From NCBI GenBank assembly GCA_035561075.1, contig DATMYF010000157.1, positions 1 through 64,000 on the forward strand: 64,000 nucleotides of DNA, written 5' to 3'. A program made the translations under genes and the position numbers. Under the pieces are notes generated by a model. That model did no database searches. It saw nothing but the letters and a program-made list of their open reading frames with translations, and was not told the origin of the DNA. Source of the DNA: JAMCRM01 sp035561075 (GTDB lineage Bacteria > Acidobacteriota > Terriglobia > Bryobacterales > Bryobacteraceae). Positions 33,801 through 41,652 of this stretch are shown piece after piece (position 1 is the stretch's first letter; each line of letters opens with the position of its first letter).

Positions 33801-34379
33801 GGCTTCGTTCTCGCCCTTCACGCCGCCCCCGATGGCCACGCTGTCGATGTTGCCGAAAGCCGTGATCCCCATGGTGCCCCAGTACGTGCTGGCTTTGACG
33901 ACGCCAGCCTGCGTGTACTGGAGGGCGAAGACGTTGCGCGTGCCGGCCGGGACATTCTCGACCACTTTGTTGTCCACCACGGCTGTCCGGGAGGCTGTCT
34001 CAGTCTGCAACAGCGGAACCTCCCCGACTACCGTGATGGCGTCGCTGAGGGTGCCCACTTCGAGCGCCACGTCCAGGCCGAGGCGATCCGCCGCGATCAG
34101 TCGGATGCCATCCCTTTGATAGGTTCGGAATCCACTCTTTTCCACCGCGACCCTGTAGGCACCGGGCATCAGGAACTGCAACAGGTAGCGGCCCGATTCG
34201 TTGCTGACCGCTTCGGTCGACAGGCCGCGCTCGATGTTCGTCGCGGTCACCTTGGCGCCCGGCACGATGGCACCGGACGAATCCCTGACGATCCCGGCGA
34301 TGCTGGCGCGAAACTCCTGCGCTGGTACGAGCGTCGCTGCCACGAGGAGCGTGAGTGTCAAGCAGATGAAACGTCGCAT
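30882..34379 (-). CDS. Oar-like TonB-dependent outer membrane receptor
   Basis: This 1165-residue outer membrane protein has a signal peptide (MRRFICLTLTLLVAATLVPA). A carboxypeptidase-regulatory-like domain follows (about 25-105, SIAGIVRDSSGAIVPGAKVT and SNESGRYLLQFLMPG). A plug domain (about 110-230) and a long beta-barrel end in a terminal Phe (GIKLVF). It matches the large CarboxypepD_reg/TonB receptors expanded in Acidobacteriota, thought to import oligosaccharides or other polymers. AAGGAGAG lies 6 nt before the ATG. It follows the ROK regulator by 18 bp on the same strand, which suggests joint control by a sugar-type signal. Confidence 0.92.
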   Translation of the reverse strand: MRRFICLTLTLLVAATLVPAQEFRASIAGIVRDSSGAIVPGAKVTATNIERGLSTEAVSNESGRYLLQFLMPGAYRVAVEKSGFRTYQRDGIRLIAADRLGLDVALEVGTLSDAITVVGEVPLLQTETASRTAVVDNKVVENVPAGTRNVFALQYTQAGVVKASTYWGTMGITAFGNIDSVAIGGGVKGENEAVMDGVTTTQSSRGVAYVPPLSTTQEVTIQSNSYDAQFGRTGGGVTMINLKSGTNSLHGQMYEFNMNKSFISMPWEANKAGLKKKDIKFNNNNFGIQMDGPVYIPKVFDGRNRLFFMISYEGERNRQTGGQVRTLPTAEQLQGDFSQLYTNAGKPVTIYDPLTTALGPDGKTFVRSPFPGNAIPKGRINPVAANLAAFYPQPTWAGDGLSRSNNYMNFMPNTGRLDAWLGKIDYQITSKSRLSFRYGQSDDIYYQKRVWGTNAAEPNTEWPGHRVPRNWGADWTYTISPNLIFNLRGGLARYETFNGNSFAQGFDPRTLGFPDSLVRQFTTLQFPRVNIDGYSEMGATYVTNYPTHDSWSMQPNLSYIMGRHFLKFGGEGRRYNDNALQPGAAAGIYSFTRLWTQANPQQADALSGNGFASFLLGYPTSGSVDRNIDPSYSNFYYALFLQDDLKLTSKLTLNLGLRWDYETPRWERYDRMVRGFAFGEASPLASKVQGLNLKGGLQFAGVNGQSRYAFDTYKKNFQPRIGVAYQFRPKWVLRGGWALSYLGQSSNGAATGFSIPTPLVATLNSITPAASLSDPFPASVYPNGLLTAPGSSAGLSANLGQAIAFQHVGRELPYSHQYSFGLQRELPGGWIVDATYVGNQTFRRPVSLNLNFLPLSVLESIPVDQRAAYFVQAIANPMAGLLPSSSLNGATLRREQLLVAYPQYTSVSVSDIPIGKQRYDSFQFTARHRFSNGLSLTASYTLSKTLEEINALNAQDADLSNVLNTRLERRLIEYDIPQKLAIVGSYDLPFGRRRRLLSNMHPVLNGFIGGWILSGQSVYQSGFPFAFPNAAPLSATSAKLTNEQRDERARSAGRDGFDPSIDKWFDTSLFGTKAGPAPYTLQNFPTRFPDVRSMAFYVVDLSLNKEFPIKETLRCQFRMDAQNIMNHPWLSKLQSNNVTNSRFGQLAQEMSNVPRMIALGIKLVF

Positions 34380-34397
34380 ACGGCTCTCCTTCTGTTT

Positions 34398-35672
34398 CTA
34401 CGGTTGTCTCAAAACTCCGCCCTGCGGTGGAGGGCATTGGATCCCGCTGTTCGGCCTCTGGCTACCGGTATCCACCCCCATGCCGAACGCCAGCGTCGGG
34501 GTGGCGCGGCTTAAAGCCAGGCATACCGCCCCATGCAACAGGGGCGCTTCCCTCGGCCATAACGACCGGCGCATATTGACCTTGGTGAATGGCGAGCGGA
34601 ACAGGGTCTCAACCGCCTCACAGATCAGCGGAAAGGCTTCGGTAATCTCCCCGGCTAATACGATCTCCGCGGGGTTCAAAACAGAGGTAAGGTTCGAAGC
34701 CGCCAGGGCGATGTATCGCGCAGTCTCCCGGACCGCGGCGGCGGCCTTTGCCTTGCCGTCCGCGGCGTCCCGCAGCATTTCGCGAAACCCATCCCGGCTG
34801 AAAGCGGCGCGTGGCTTGTACCTTCGCCACGTCGCCGTGTTGGCAATGTACTTCTCCAGGCACCCGCGCCTGCCGCAGGAGCACGGCGGTCCATTCACAT
34901 CCACAATGATGTGGCCCACCTCGGCCGCGAACCGCGAGTCGTGGCCGCGGTAAAGCTCGCCCCCGAGGATCAGTCCGGCGCCCACGCCATAGTCCCCGAT
35001 GGAGACGAAAAGGAAATCGCGCTTGGCCGCGTCCTGCCGCGATTGCATGCGGCGCAGTTCGGAAAGCGCCCCCAGGTTGCAGTCGTTGTCGATCGATACC
35101 GGGATGCCGGTGGCGCGGTGCAACTCGGAGGCCAGGGGAAAAAGCGAATAATCGAGCAAGGTGGAGACCGATGTGATCCGGCCTTCAGCGGCATCCACGA
35201 ATCCCGGGACACCAATCCCGATGTGCCGGATGCCGCCCTCCGGGGGGCGCACCTCCTGCGCAATGCTGCGGATCATGCGGCTCGCCGCGGGAATGAATTC
35301 CGCCGGATCCGGCGGCGTGGGGAACGACCACGTCCGATGAATCTCACCGCTGAATCCGGCGAACGCGACCGTCGTCTCCACCGGCTGGATATGGATCCCC
35401 AACACCTGAAAGTACTCGTCGCGGATCCGCAGGAGCATCGGCACCTTGCCGCGACCCGTGGGCACGGCGCGCTCCTCAGTGAGCAGCCCGTCTTCAATCA
35501 GGCCCTCCACGATGCGGGAAACGCTGCTCGGGAAGATGCCGCTGCGTCGCGAGAGTTCGGCGCGCGACAGCGGCTCGAAGCGTCTCGTAAGTCCGAGGAG
35601 AATCGCGCGATTCACTTCGCGCACCGATTCGGGCGTCGCCGTGTGCGGTGTGGCGGTCTGCTCGCTTGACAT
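34398..35672 (-). CDS. ROK-family transcriptional regulator
   Basis: This 424-residue protein has an N-terminal winged helix (about residues 15-80, LSRAELSRRSGIFPSSVSRI). A sugar-kinase-like ROK domain follows, with the family signature CSCGRRGCLEKYIA (zinc Cys motif) and the GxGxGxI-like GDYGVGAGLILGG. ROK regulators such as NagC, Mlc and XylR respond to sugars. ATG 35672 is preferred; a TTG three codons upstream is possible. The gene leads into the TonB receptor and diverges from the secreted-protein pair at 35797-39432, so it may control both sides. Confidence 0.9.
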   Translation of the reverse strand: MSSEQTATPHTATPESVREVNRAILLGLTRRFEPLSRAELSRRSGIFPSSVSRIVEGLIEDGLLTEERAVPTGRGKVPMLLRIRDEYFQVLGIHIQPVETTVAFAGFSGEIHRTWSFPTPPDPAEFIPAASRMIRSIAQEVRPPEGGIRHIGIGVPGFVDAAEGRITSVSTLLDYSLFPLASELHRATGIPVSIDNDCNLGALSELRRMQSRQDAAKRDFLFVSIGDYGVGAGLILGGELYRGHDSRFAAEVGHIIVDVNGPPCSCGRRGCLEKYIANTATWRRYKPRAAFSRDGFREMLRDAADGKAKAAAAVRETARYIALAASNLTSVLNPAEIVLAGEITEAFPLICEAVETLFRSPFTKVNMRRSLWPREAPLLHGAVCLALSRATPTLAFGMGVDTGSQRPNSGIQCPPPQGGVLRQP

Positions 35673-35687
35673 GTGGGCCAAGGAGAT

Positions 35688-35715
35688 GATATACAGATTT
35701 CGGACTTAGCTGCAA
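35688..35715 (-). promoter_or_regulatory. Promoter of the ROK regulator gene
   Basis: On the minus strand TTGCAG (35715-35710) and TATATC (35693-35688) are 16 bp apart, and the -10 ends 15 nt before the ATG. The remaining 80 bp up to 35796 hold the divergent promoter of the next gene, for which I see no clear boxes. Confidence 0.4.
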
Positions 35716-35796
35716 CATAAAAGTTCGGGCGATCGCGACTGTCCTGAGCGGAGCACAGCTCAAGGGAGGAGTGTCTCGCCGACAGGGGACGAAATC

Positions 35797-37215
35797 GTGA
35801 AAAGAACCCGACTGACTGCCGCTATCTTGACTCTCCTGGTCCTGGCTTCCGTGCCGGCATTCGGAGGCGCGAAGGCCTCCCCCACCACGGCCCTCGATGA
35901 GTATGTTGCGAAACCCGACACTCACTACCGCTGGGAGCTGAAAGGCAAGCTGGAGAATGGCGCGGGCGTTTACTACCTGCTGGAGATGACATCCCAACGG
36001 TGGCGTACCGAAAAGGAGGTCAGCCATTCGGTATGGACGCACTGGTTGAGCATCTACAAGCCGCACAAGGTCGCCACTTCCATCGCCTTGATCACCATCA
36101 ACGGAGGATCCATCGGCAGCAAGCCTCCCAAGCCCGATGCCCGCTCGATGGAGATTGCCGAGGTGACGGGCTCGGTGGTGGCGGAACTCCGCGGGATACC
36201 GAACGAGCCGGTTCAATTCACGGGCGACGCGGCGGGGCTGCGCAACGAAGATGAGATCATTGCCTACACCTGGGATCGTTATCTCAAGACCGGGGACGGC
36301 ACCTGGCCGCTACGTCTCCCCATGACCAAGGCGGTCGTGCGTGCCATGGATGCCGTGACCGAGTTCCTGGGGAAGGAGGGCGGCACTAAGGTAGATCGTT
36401 ACATGGTTTGCGGCGGCTCGAAACGCGGCTGGACGGCCTGGACCACCGCCGCCGTCGATCCGCGCGTGGTCGCGGCCGCGCCGATCGTGATCGATACCCT
36501 CAACGTCGTAAAATCCTTCGAGCATCACTACCGCGCGTACGGCTTCTGGGCTCCGGCCGTGAAGGACTACTTTGACATGGGCCTCATGGATGCGTTGCGG
36601 CACCCGAGGTATCCGGAGTTGATGGCTATTGAGGATCCTTATAGCTATCGCGCGCGCCTGACGATGCCGAAGTACATCATCAATTCGGCCGGTGACCAGT
36701 TCTTTCTTCCGGATTCTTCGCAGTTCTATTTCAATGAACTGAGGGGCGAAAAGTATCTTCGCTACATTCCCAACACAGACCATTCCCTGAAGGGCTCCGA
36801 CGTCTGGCAGACCCTAACTGCGTTCTATAACTCGGTGCTCAAAAACCAGCCGCGCCCGCAGTTCGACTGGAACTTCGAAAAAGACGGTGCCATTCGCGTC
36901 ACCACCAGGGACCAGCCCTCGGCCGTGAAGCTCTGGCAGGCGACGAATCCCAAGCACCGCGATTTTCGCCTGGAGTCGCTTGGCCCCGTTTACGAGTCCA
37001 CCGAGTTGAAACCGCTGAAGAAGGGCGTTTACGTCGGCAAGGTATCGAAACCGGCCAGCGGCTTCACGGCTTACTTCGTGGAGCTTACTTTCCCGAGCGC
37101 CATCAAGTACCCGTTCAAATTCACCACCCCCGTTCGGGTGATACCCGACGTCCTCCCGTTTCCTAATCCGGAACCCGGGAAGACCAAGGTCGGCCCGCAG
37201 AAGCAATCGGACTGA
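35797..37215 (+). CDS. PhoPQ-activated pathogenicity-related (PqaA-like) protein
   Basis: This 472-residue secreted protein begins with a GTG start and a signal peptide (MKRTRLTAAILTLLVLASVPAFGG). The body is the PqaA-type alpha/beta-hydrolase-like fold. VCGGSKRGWTAWTTAAVDPR holds the G-x-S-x-R nucleophile-elbow-like motif, IVIDTLNVVKSFEHHYRAYG follows, and PNTDHSL supplies a conserved His. The biochemical activity of the family is poorly known. GGGGAC upstream is a weak ribosome site, while GGGAGGAG lies further away (35765-35772). It is divergent from the ROK regulator gene and 33 bp before the next exported protein. Confidence 0.85.
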   Translation: MKRTRLTAAILTLLVLASVPAFGGAKASPTTALDEYVAKPDTHYRWELKGKLENGAGVYYLLEMTSQRWRTEKEVSHSVWTHWLSIYKPHKVATSIALITINGGSIGSKPPKPDARSMEIAEVTGSVVAELRGIPNEPVQFTGDAAGLRNEDEIIAYTWDRYLKTGDGTWPLRLPMTKAVVRAMDAVTEFLGKEGGTKVDRYMVCGGSKRGWTAWTTAAVDPRVVAAAPIVIDTLNVVKSFEHHYRAYGFWAPAVKDYFDMGLMDALRHPRYPELMAIEDPYSYRARLTMPKYIINSAGDQFFLPDSSQFYFNELRGEKYLRYIPNTDHSLKGSDVWQTLTAFYNSVLKNQPRPQFDWNFEKDGAIRVTTRDQPSAVKLWQATNPKHRDFRLESLGPVYESTELKPLKKGVYVGKVSKPASGFTAYFVELTFPSAIKYPFKFTTPVRVIPDVLPFPNPEPGKTKVGPQKQSD

Positions 37216-37234
37216 TTTGTCCCGGGGGAAGCGG

Positions 37235-37240
37235 TATTCT
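37235..37240 (+). promoter_or_regulatory. -10-like box TATTCT, leaderless start
   Basis: The hexamer ends 8 nt before ATG 37249 and lies in the 33-bp gap after the PqaA-like gene. Confidence 0.38.
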
Positions 37241-37248
37241 GGTACGCG

Positions 37249-39432
37249 ATGCGACGTCGCGACTTCCTGCTGACCCCTGCTTTGCTGGCCCCGGCCGCCT
37301 CCGGCGCGCCCGAGCCGCATTTTCCTGACCGGCTGCACCAGTTCGTCTGGCGCAACTGGGAGCTTGCCAACATAGATCGGATGGCGGCGGTTGCCGCGTG
37401 TCCGCCGGAGCGGTTGCTTGAGATCGGCCGTGCCATGGGGCTGCCGGCGAAGACGCGGCTTACCGCCGATCAACTCCGGCGCATCTACATCACGGTGATC
37501 CGGCAGAACTGGACGCTGCTGCCCAACGAGCAGATCACCGAGCTGCTGGGCTGGACCGCGGAGAAGTTCCGGTTCACCCTCGTCGAAGACGACTTCCTCG
37601 ACGTGAAGCTGGGTGCCAAACCTGCCTGCGCGCCGCTGCGCTACGCCCCCCCGACACCTGAAGCGCGCCGCCGCGCCGCGGCGATTCGCGCCACCGTCCG
37701 GGAGGTCTTCGGTAAAGAGTGGGACGTCCCCGGGGAGGCGCCTTTCCGCTTCATCGAACGGCTCTCGTCCCCCGCGGGGCAGCAGCCTCCCATGCCCTCG
37801 AACGCCGCTTGGGACCTGCGCTATGTTTACTCGCACTTTGCGCTCTACGGCGACCCGCTGCTCGAGCCCGAAATCGACCCGTTCCCGGATGGCTACCTCG
37901 AGCGCCTCCGCGGTGTCGGCATCAACGGCGTCTGGATGCAGGCGGTGCTGCGAACCCTGGCTCCCTCGAAGCAGTTTCCCGAGTTCGGCGAGCAATCCCA
38001 GGAGCGCCTGGCCAACCTGCGGCGCCTGGTTGCCCGCGCCGCGCGGCACGGCATCAAAGTCTACCTGTACATTAACGAGCCGCGTTCAATGCCGGAGGAG
38101 TTCTTCCGCGCGCACCCCGGAATTCGCGGCGCAACGGATCGCGGCGCGTATGCCATGTGCACCAGTGTCCCGGAGGTCCGGGACTGGCTCGCCGGGAGCG
38201 TCACGCACGTGTTTCGGGAAGTTCCGGAACTGGGCGGCGTCTTCACCATCACAATGTCGGAGAACTTCACCAACTGCCACTCGAAGTTCAAGCCGGGGTC
38301 GTGCCCGCGCTGCTCGCAGCGCAAGAACTGGGAGGTAGTAGGGGAGCTTCTGAAGACGATCCACTCGGGAGTTCGCGAAGCCAGCCGCACCGCCGAAGTG
38401 ATCGCCTGGGACTGGGGCTGGCCGGAGGAGATGGCCCGGAACGCGATTCCCATGCTCCCCCGTGACATGCGCTACCAGAGCGTGAGCGAGTGGAGCATCC
38501 CCATCGAGCGCGGCGGGGTGAAGGCCACCGTGGGTGAGTATTCGATCTCTGTGGTGGGTCCGGGACCGCGTGCCACCGCACATTGGAAACTGGCGCGCGC
38601 CGCAGGACTCCGGACCAACGCGAAAACGCAGTTCAACAACACCTGGGAGATCTCGGCGGTGCCCTATATTCCGGTGGGGTATTTGGTGGCCCGTCACTGC
38701 GCTAACCTGCGGCGGGCCGGGGTGAGCGGGGTGCAGGCTTCGTGGACCCTGGGCGGCTATCCCTCGCCAAACCTCGAAATCGCGCGCCAGTTCTATTTCG
38801 GTGCCGCGCCGGAGCCCGAAGCGGCGGTGGAGGCCGTCGCAAAGCGCCGTTATGGAGCTGCCGCCTCCCTGGTCGCCGGCGCATGGAAGACGTTCAGCGA
38901 CGCCTTCGAGCAGTTCCCCTATGGGGTGGCAATCTATACCATCCCGACCCAGCATGGTCCCGCGAACCTGCTGCGTGCCACGCCTTCGGGCGTCAAAGGA
39001 TCGATGATCCTGTTTCCCCAGGACGACTACCGTGGCTGGAAGGGTCGCTACCCGGCCGAGGTTGTCCGCGACCAGTTCGCACGCATGGCGGAAATGTGGG
39101 AGCCGGGGGTGGCGGCGCTGCGCAAGGCGGCTGCCATGGCGCCGGCGGCCGGGGAGGAACTAGCCGTCGCCGAGACCTGCGGCGTTCACTTCCGCAGCAC
39201 CGCCAACCAGGTTGCCTTCTACCTGCTGCGCGATTCCGGCGGCGATCCGGCCCGCATGCGCGCGCTGGTGGAAGACGAGATCCGGCTCGCGCGCCGGCAG
39301 TTCGCGATTGCACGCCGGCACTCGGTGATTGCATACGAAGCGAGCAACCATTACTACTACCGCCCGCTCGATCTGGCTGAGAAGATCCTGAACTGCCGGG
39401 AGGTGCTGGCAGCGTTGCCGCCGGCCCGGTAA
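37249..39432 (+). CDS. Exported hypothetical protein, glycoside-hydrolase-like
   Basis: This 727-residue protein carries a twin-arginine signal (MRRRDFLLTPALLAPAAS). I do not recognise a named family. The central part (about residues 215-470) reads like a TIM-barrel sugar enzyme: GINGVWMQAVLR, RHGIKVYLYINEP, VFTITMSENFTNCHS, EVIAWDWGWPEEM. The alternating strands and acidic residues at strand ends resemble GH20-like or DUF4838-like secreted enzymes. A Cys pair CPRCS lies nearby. The C-terminal 250 residues are helical. Its place beside a ROK regulator and TonB receptor supports a role in carbohydrate use. Specific chemistry is unknown. Confidence 0.7.
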   Translation: MRRRDFLLTPALLAPAASGAPEPHFPDRLHQFVWRNWELANIDRMAAVAACPPERLLEIGRAMGLPAKTRLTADQLRRIYITVIRQNWTLLPNEQITELLGWTAEKFRFTLVEDDFLDVKLGAKPACAPLRYAPPTPEARRRAAAIRATVREVFGKEWDVPGEAPFRFIERLSSPAGQQPPMPSNAAWDLRYVYSHFALYGDPLLEPEIDPFPDGYLERLRGVGINGVWMQAVLRTLAPSKQFPEFGEQSQERLANLRRLVARAARHGIKVYLYINEPRSMPEEFFRAHPGIRGATDRGAYAMCTSVPEVRDWLAGSVTHVFREVPELGGVFTITMSENFTNCHSKFKPGSCPRCSQRKNWEVVGELLKTIHSGVREASRTAEVIAWDWGWPEEMARNAIPMLPRDMRYQSVSEWSIPIERGGVKATVGEYSISVVGPGPRATAHWKLARAAGLRTNAKTQFNNTWEISAVPYIPVGYLVARHCANLRRAGVSGVQASWTLGGYPSPNLEIARQFYFGAAPEPEAAVEAVAKRRYGAAASLVAGAWKTFSDAFEQFPYGVAIYTIPTQHGPANLLRATPSGVKGSMILFPQDDYRGWKGRYPAEVVRDQFARMAEMWEPGVAALRKAAAMAPAAGEELAVAETCGVHFRSTANQVAFYLLRDSGGDPARMRALVEDEIRLARRQFAIARRHSVIAYEASNHYYYRPLDLAEKILNCREVLAALPPAR

Positions 39433-39470
39433 TCGTGCTAAATGTACGGTTTAGATACCCAGACCAGAAC

Positions 39471-39487
39471 TACATTTCTTTAAGGAG
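39471..39487 (+). promoter_or_regulatory. Leader of the aldolase gene: -10 box and ribosome site
   Basis: TACATT (39471-39476) is a possible -10, and AAGGAG (39482-39487) lies 11 nt before ATG 39499. If the -10 is used, the ribosome site would sit at the very 5' end of the mRNA. Confidence 0.35.
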
Positions 39488-39498
39488 AAACTCGAAAC

Positions 39499-40524
39499 AT
39501 GCCCCTAGTGTCGATGCGGCAACTTCTGGACGAGGCCGCCAAAGGCGGATACGGCGTTGGCGCTTTCAACGTCAACAACATGGAGCAGATCCAGTCGATC
39601 ATGGAAGCGGCCCGCGAGACCAAGTCGCCGGTGATCGTGCAGGCGAGCCGCGGTGCGCGCTCCTACTCCAACGACCGTTTTCTGTATCACCTGATGATCG
39701 CGGCCACCGAAGTGTACCCCGAGATCCCCACGGTGCTGCACCTCGATCACGGCAATTCCGTGGAGACCTGCAAGTCGGCCATCGCCATGGGCTTCACAAG
39801 CGTCATGATGGACGGCTCCCTGATGCCCGACGGGAAGACCCCGTCGTCCTTCGAGTACAACGTGAAGGCTACGAAGGAAGTCGTTGAAATGGCGCACGCA
39901 AAGGGCGTCACGGTGGAAGGCGAGATCGGCTGTCTCGGTGGTATCGAAGACGGCCATGGCGCGGGGCTCGACGGCCTCTCCCACCTCACCGACCCGGCCC
40001 AGGCAGAAGAATTCGTGAAGCTTACTGGTTTGGATGCCCTGGCAATCGCCATCGGCACCAGCCACGGCGCTTATAAGTTCACCAGCAAGCCCACCGGCGA
40101 AACGCTGAAGATGAACGTCCTGATGGAGATCCACAAGCGGCTGCCCAACGTCCACCTGGTGATGCACGGCTCCTCCAGCGTTCCGAAGGACCTGCAGGAC
40201 ATCATCAACCAGTACGGTGGCAAGCTGAAGCCCACCTGGGGCGTGCCGGTGGAAGAGATCCAACTCGGCATCCGCAACGGCGTCCGCAAGATCAACGTGG
40301 ATACCGACAACCGCCTGGCCATCACCGGCGCAATCCGCAAGGTTTTCGTCGAGAAGCCGGAAGAGTTCGATCCGCGCAGCTACCTGAAGCCCGCGCGCGA
40401 AGCCATGAAGAAAGTGGTTGCCCTGCGCATGACCCAGTTCGGGCAGGCCGGCCACGCGGGCGACTACACCCCGATGTCTATGGACGAAATGGCGCGCCGT
40501 TACGCCAACGCCGCCAAGGCGTAA
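39499..40524 (+). CDS. fba: Fructose-bisphosphate aldolase, class II
   Basis: This 341-residue zinc aldolase splits or forms fructose 1,6-bisphosphate in glycolysis, gluconeogenesis or the Calvin cycle. Zinc and catalytic motifs are visible: HLDHGN, VEGEIGCLGGIEDG, GTSHGAYK and VMHGSSS. The length and the segment RMTQFGQAGHAGDY near the C-terminus suit the longer Calvin-cycle-type class II subgroup. A Shine-Dalgarno sequence is present, unlike many neighbours. It is flanked by unrelated exported proteins and is probably transcribed alone. Confidence 0.96.
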   Translation: MPLVSMRQLLDEAAKGGYGVGAFNVNNMEQIQSIMEAARETKSPVIVQASRGARSYSNDRFLYHLMIAATEVYPEIPTVLHLDHGNSVETCKSAIAMGFTSVMMDGSLMPDGKTPSSFEYNVKATKEVVEMAHAKGVTVEGEIGCLGGIEDGHGAGLDGLSHLTDPAQAEEFVKLTGLDALAIAIGTSHGAYKFTSKPTGETLKMNVLMEIHKRLPNVHLVMHGSSSVPKDLQDIINQYGGKLKPTWGVPVEEIQLGIRNGVRKINVDTDNRLAITGAIRKVFVEKPEEFDPRSYLKPAREAMKKVVALRMTQFGQAGHAGDYTPMSMDEMARRYANAAKA

Positions 40525-40541
40525 AACATCCGTGACGCAAG

Positions 40542-40570
40542 CCGCGGGTGCATTATAATTGCACCTGCGG
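40542..40570 (+). promoter_or_regulatory. Inverted repeat with a TATAAT box in its loop
   Basis: Arms CCGCGGGTGCA (40542-40552) and TGCACCTGCGG (40560-40570) pair at 10 of 11 positions around TTATAAT. The loop holds a perfect -10 consensus (40554-40559), 13 nt before ATG 40573. The repeat starts 18 nt after the aldolase stop, so it may be both aldolase terminator and operator/promoter of the hydrolase gene. Confidence 0.55.
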
Positions 40571-40572
40571 CT

Positions 40573-41643
40573 ATGCGTATCTTCCTCTTCCTCTCCCTGC
40601 TGGCCCCGCTCTGCGCGGGCGCGCCCAAGATCGATACCGGCGAGATCAACGGGGCGAAATACCTGATTGAAGTCCCCGATAGCTGGAACGGCGTCCTGAT
40701 CATGTACTGCCACGGGTACGCCTCATCACCGGGCAACTTCGACAGCCCCAGGCAACAGTCCGCCATGAATCCGTTCGTGGAGTCCGGTTATGCGGTGGCG
40801 CGCTCCGGTTACGCGGCCGGCGGATTCGCGGTGAAGGAAGCCGTCCAGGACACTCAGGCGCTGCGCCGCTACTTCGTCGCGAAGCATGGCACGCCGAGCG
40901 AAACCTACGTCATGGGCCACTCGATGGGTGGGCTCCTCACCATGGCGCTCGTGGAGATGTTCCCCGAGGATTACGACGGCGGTTTGGCCCTGTGCGGCGT
41001 GCTCTCCCCGTCGGCGTGGTTCGTGGAGCGCCATATTTTCGATTCCCGCGTGGTCTTCGACTATCTCTTTCCTGGTGTGCTGCCGCCGCCCGACAAAGCC
41101 GCCCCGCGCGATCCCGGCGTCACGAAGAAGATCGCCGCCGCGCTCGATTCAAACCCCTCTGCAGCGGAGACCTTCCGACGTTACGTGAGCGCACGGAACC
41201 ACCAGGAAGCCGCCGGGGTGGCCGCGTTCTTCACCGAACTCCTGACCGAGTTGATCCAGCGTGCCGGCGGCAACGCGTTCGATAACCGCAACACCATCTA
41301 CCAGGGCACCCCGGACAATGACGCGCTCAACGACGGCGTCAAGCGCTACGCCGCCGACCCTCGCGCGGCCGAATACCTGCGGGTATGGTATACGCCGACC
41401 GGACGGCTCACACGCCCGCTGCTCGCTATTCACACCACCCAGGATGCCGTCGTGCCGCCATGGGTACCCGGGATGTACGCCACCATGGCAGGGCAGGCCG
41501 GTAGCTCCGGGTTTTTTGTCCAGCAGTATGTCAAGCGCGCCGGCCATTGCGCAATCAGTCCGGAGGAGACCACCCGCGGCTTCAACCAGTTGCGCGAATG
41601 GAAAACGAAAGGGGCGCGACCGCTGGCCGGCGCCGCGCGTTAA
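40573..41643 (+). CDS. Secreted alpha/beta hydrolase
   Basis: This 356-residue protein has a signal peptide (MRIFLFLSLLAPLCAGA) and an alpha/beta-hydrolase fold. The nucleophile elbow is GHSMGGL (Ser near residue 118). A late Asp lies in TTQDAVVPPWVPG, and a His in KRAGHCAIS. The oxyanion region is VLIMYCHGYAS. It would hydrolyse an ester, amide or similar bond outside the cytoplasm; the substrate is unknown. It follows the aldolase by 48 bp, with a palindrome between them. The addB gene begins 9 bp after its stop. Confidence 0.85.
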   Translation: MRIFLFLSLLAPLCAGAPKIDTGEINGAKYLIEVPDSWNGVLIMYCHGYASSPGNFDSPRQQSAMNPFVESGYAVARSGYAAGGFAVKEAVQDTQALRRYFVAKHGTPSETYVMGHSMGGLLTMALVEMFPEDYDGGLALCGVLSPSAWFVERHIFDSRVVFDYLFPGVLPPPDKAAPRDPGVTKKIAAALDSNPSAAETFRRYVSARNHQEAAGVAAFFTELLTELIQRAGGNAFDNRNTIYQGTPDNDALNDGVKRYAADPRAAEYLRVWYTPTGRLTRPLLAIHTTQDAVVPPWVPGMYATMAGQAGSSGFFVQQYVKRAGHCAISPEETTRGFNQLREWKTKGARPLAGAAR

Positions 41644-41652
41644 GCTGTTCGG

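Noticed and set aside
39433..39470. Short CTAAA/TTTAG inverted repeat before the aldolase
   Set aside because: Only 5 bp pair, which is too weak to call a terminator or operator.
41641..41646. TAAGCT as a separate promoter for addB
   Set aside because: Its first three bases are the stop codon of the preceding hydrolase, so the match may be coincidental. It is listed only as a weak case.
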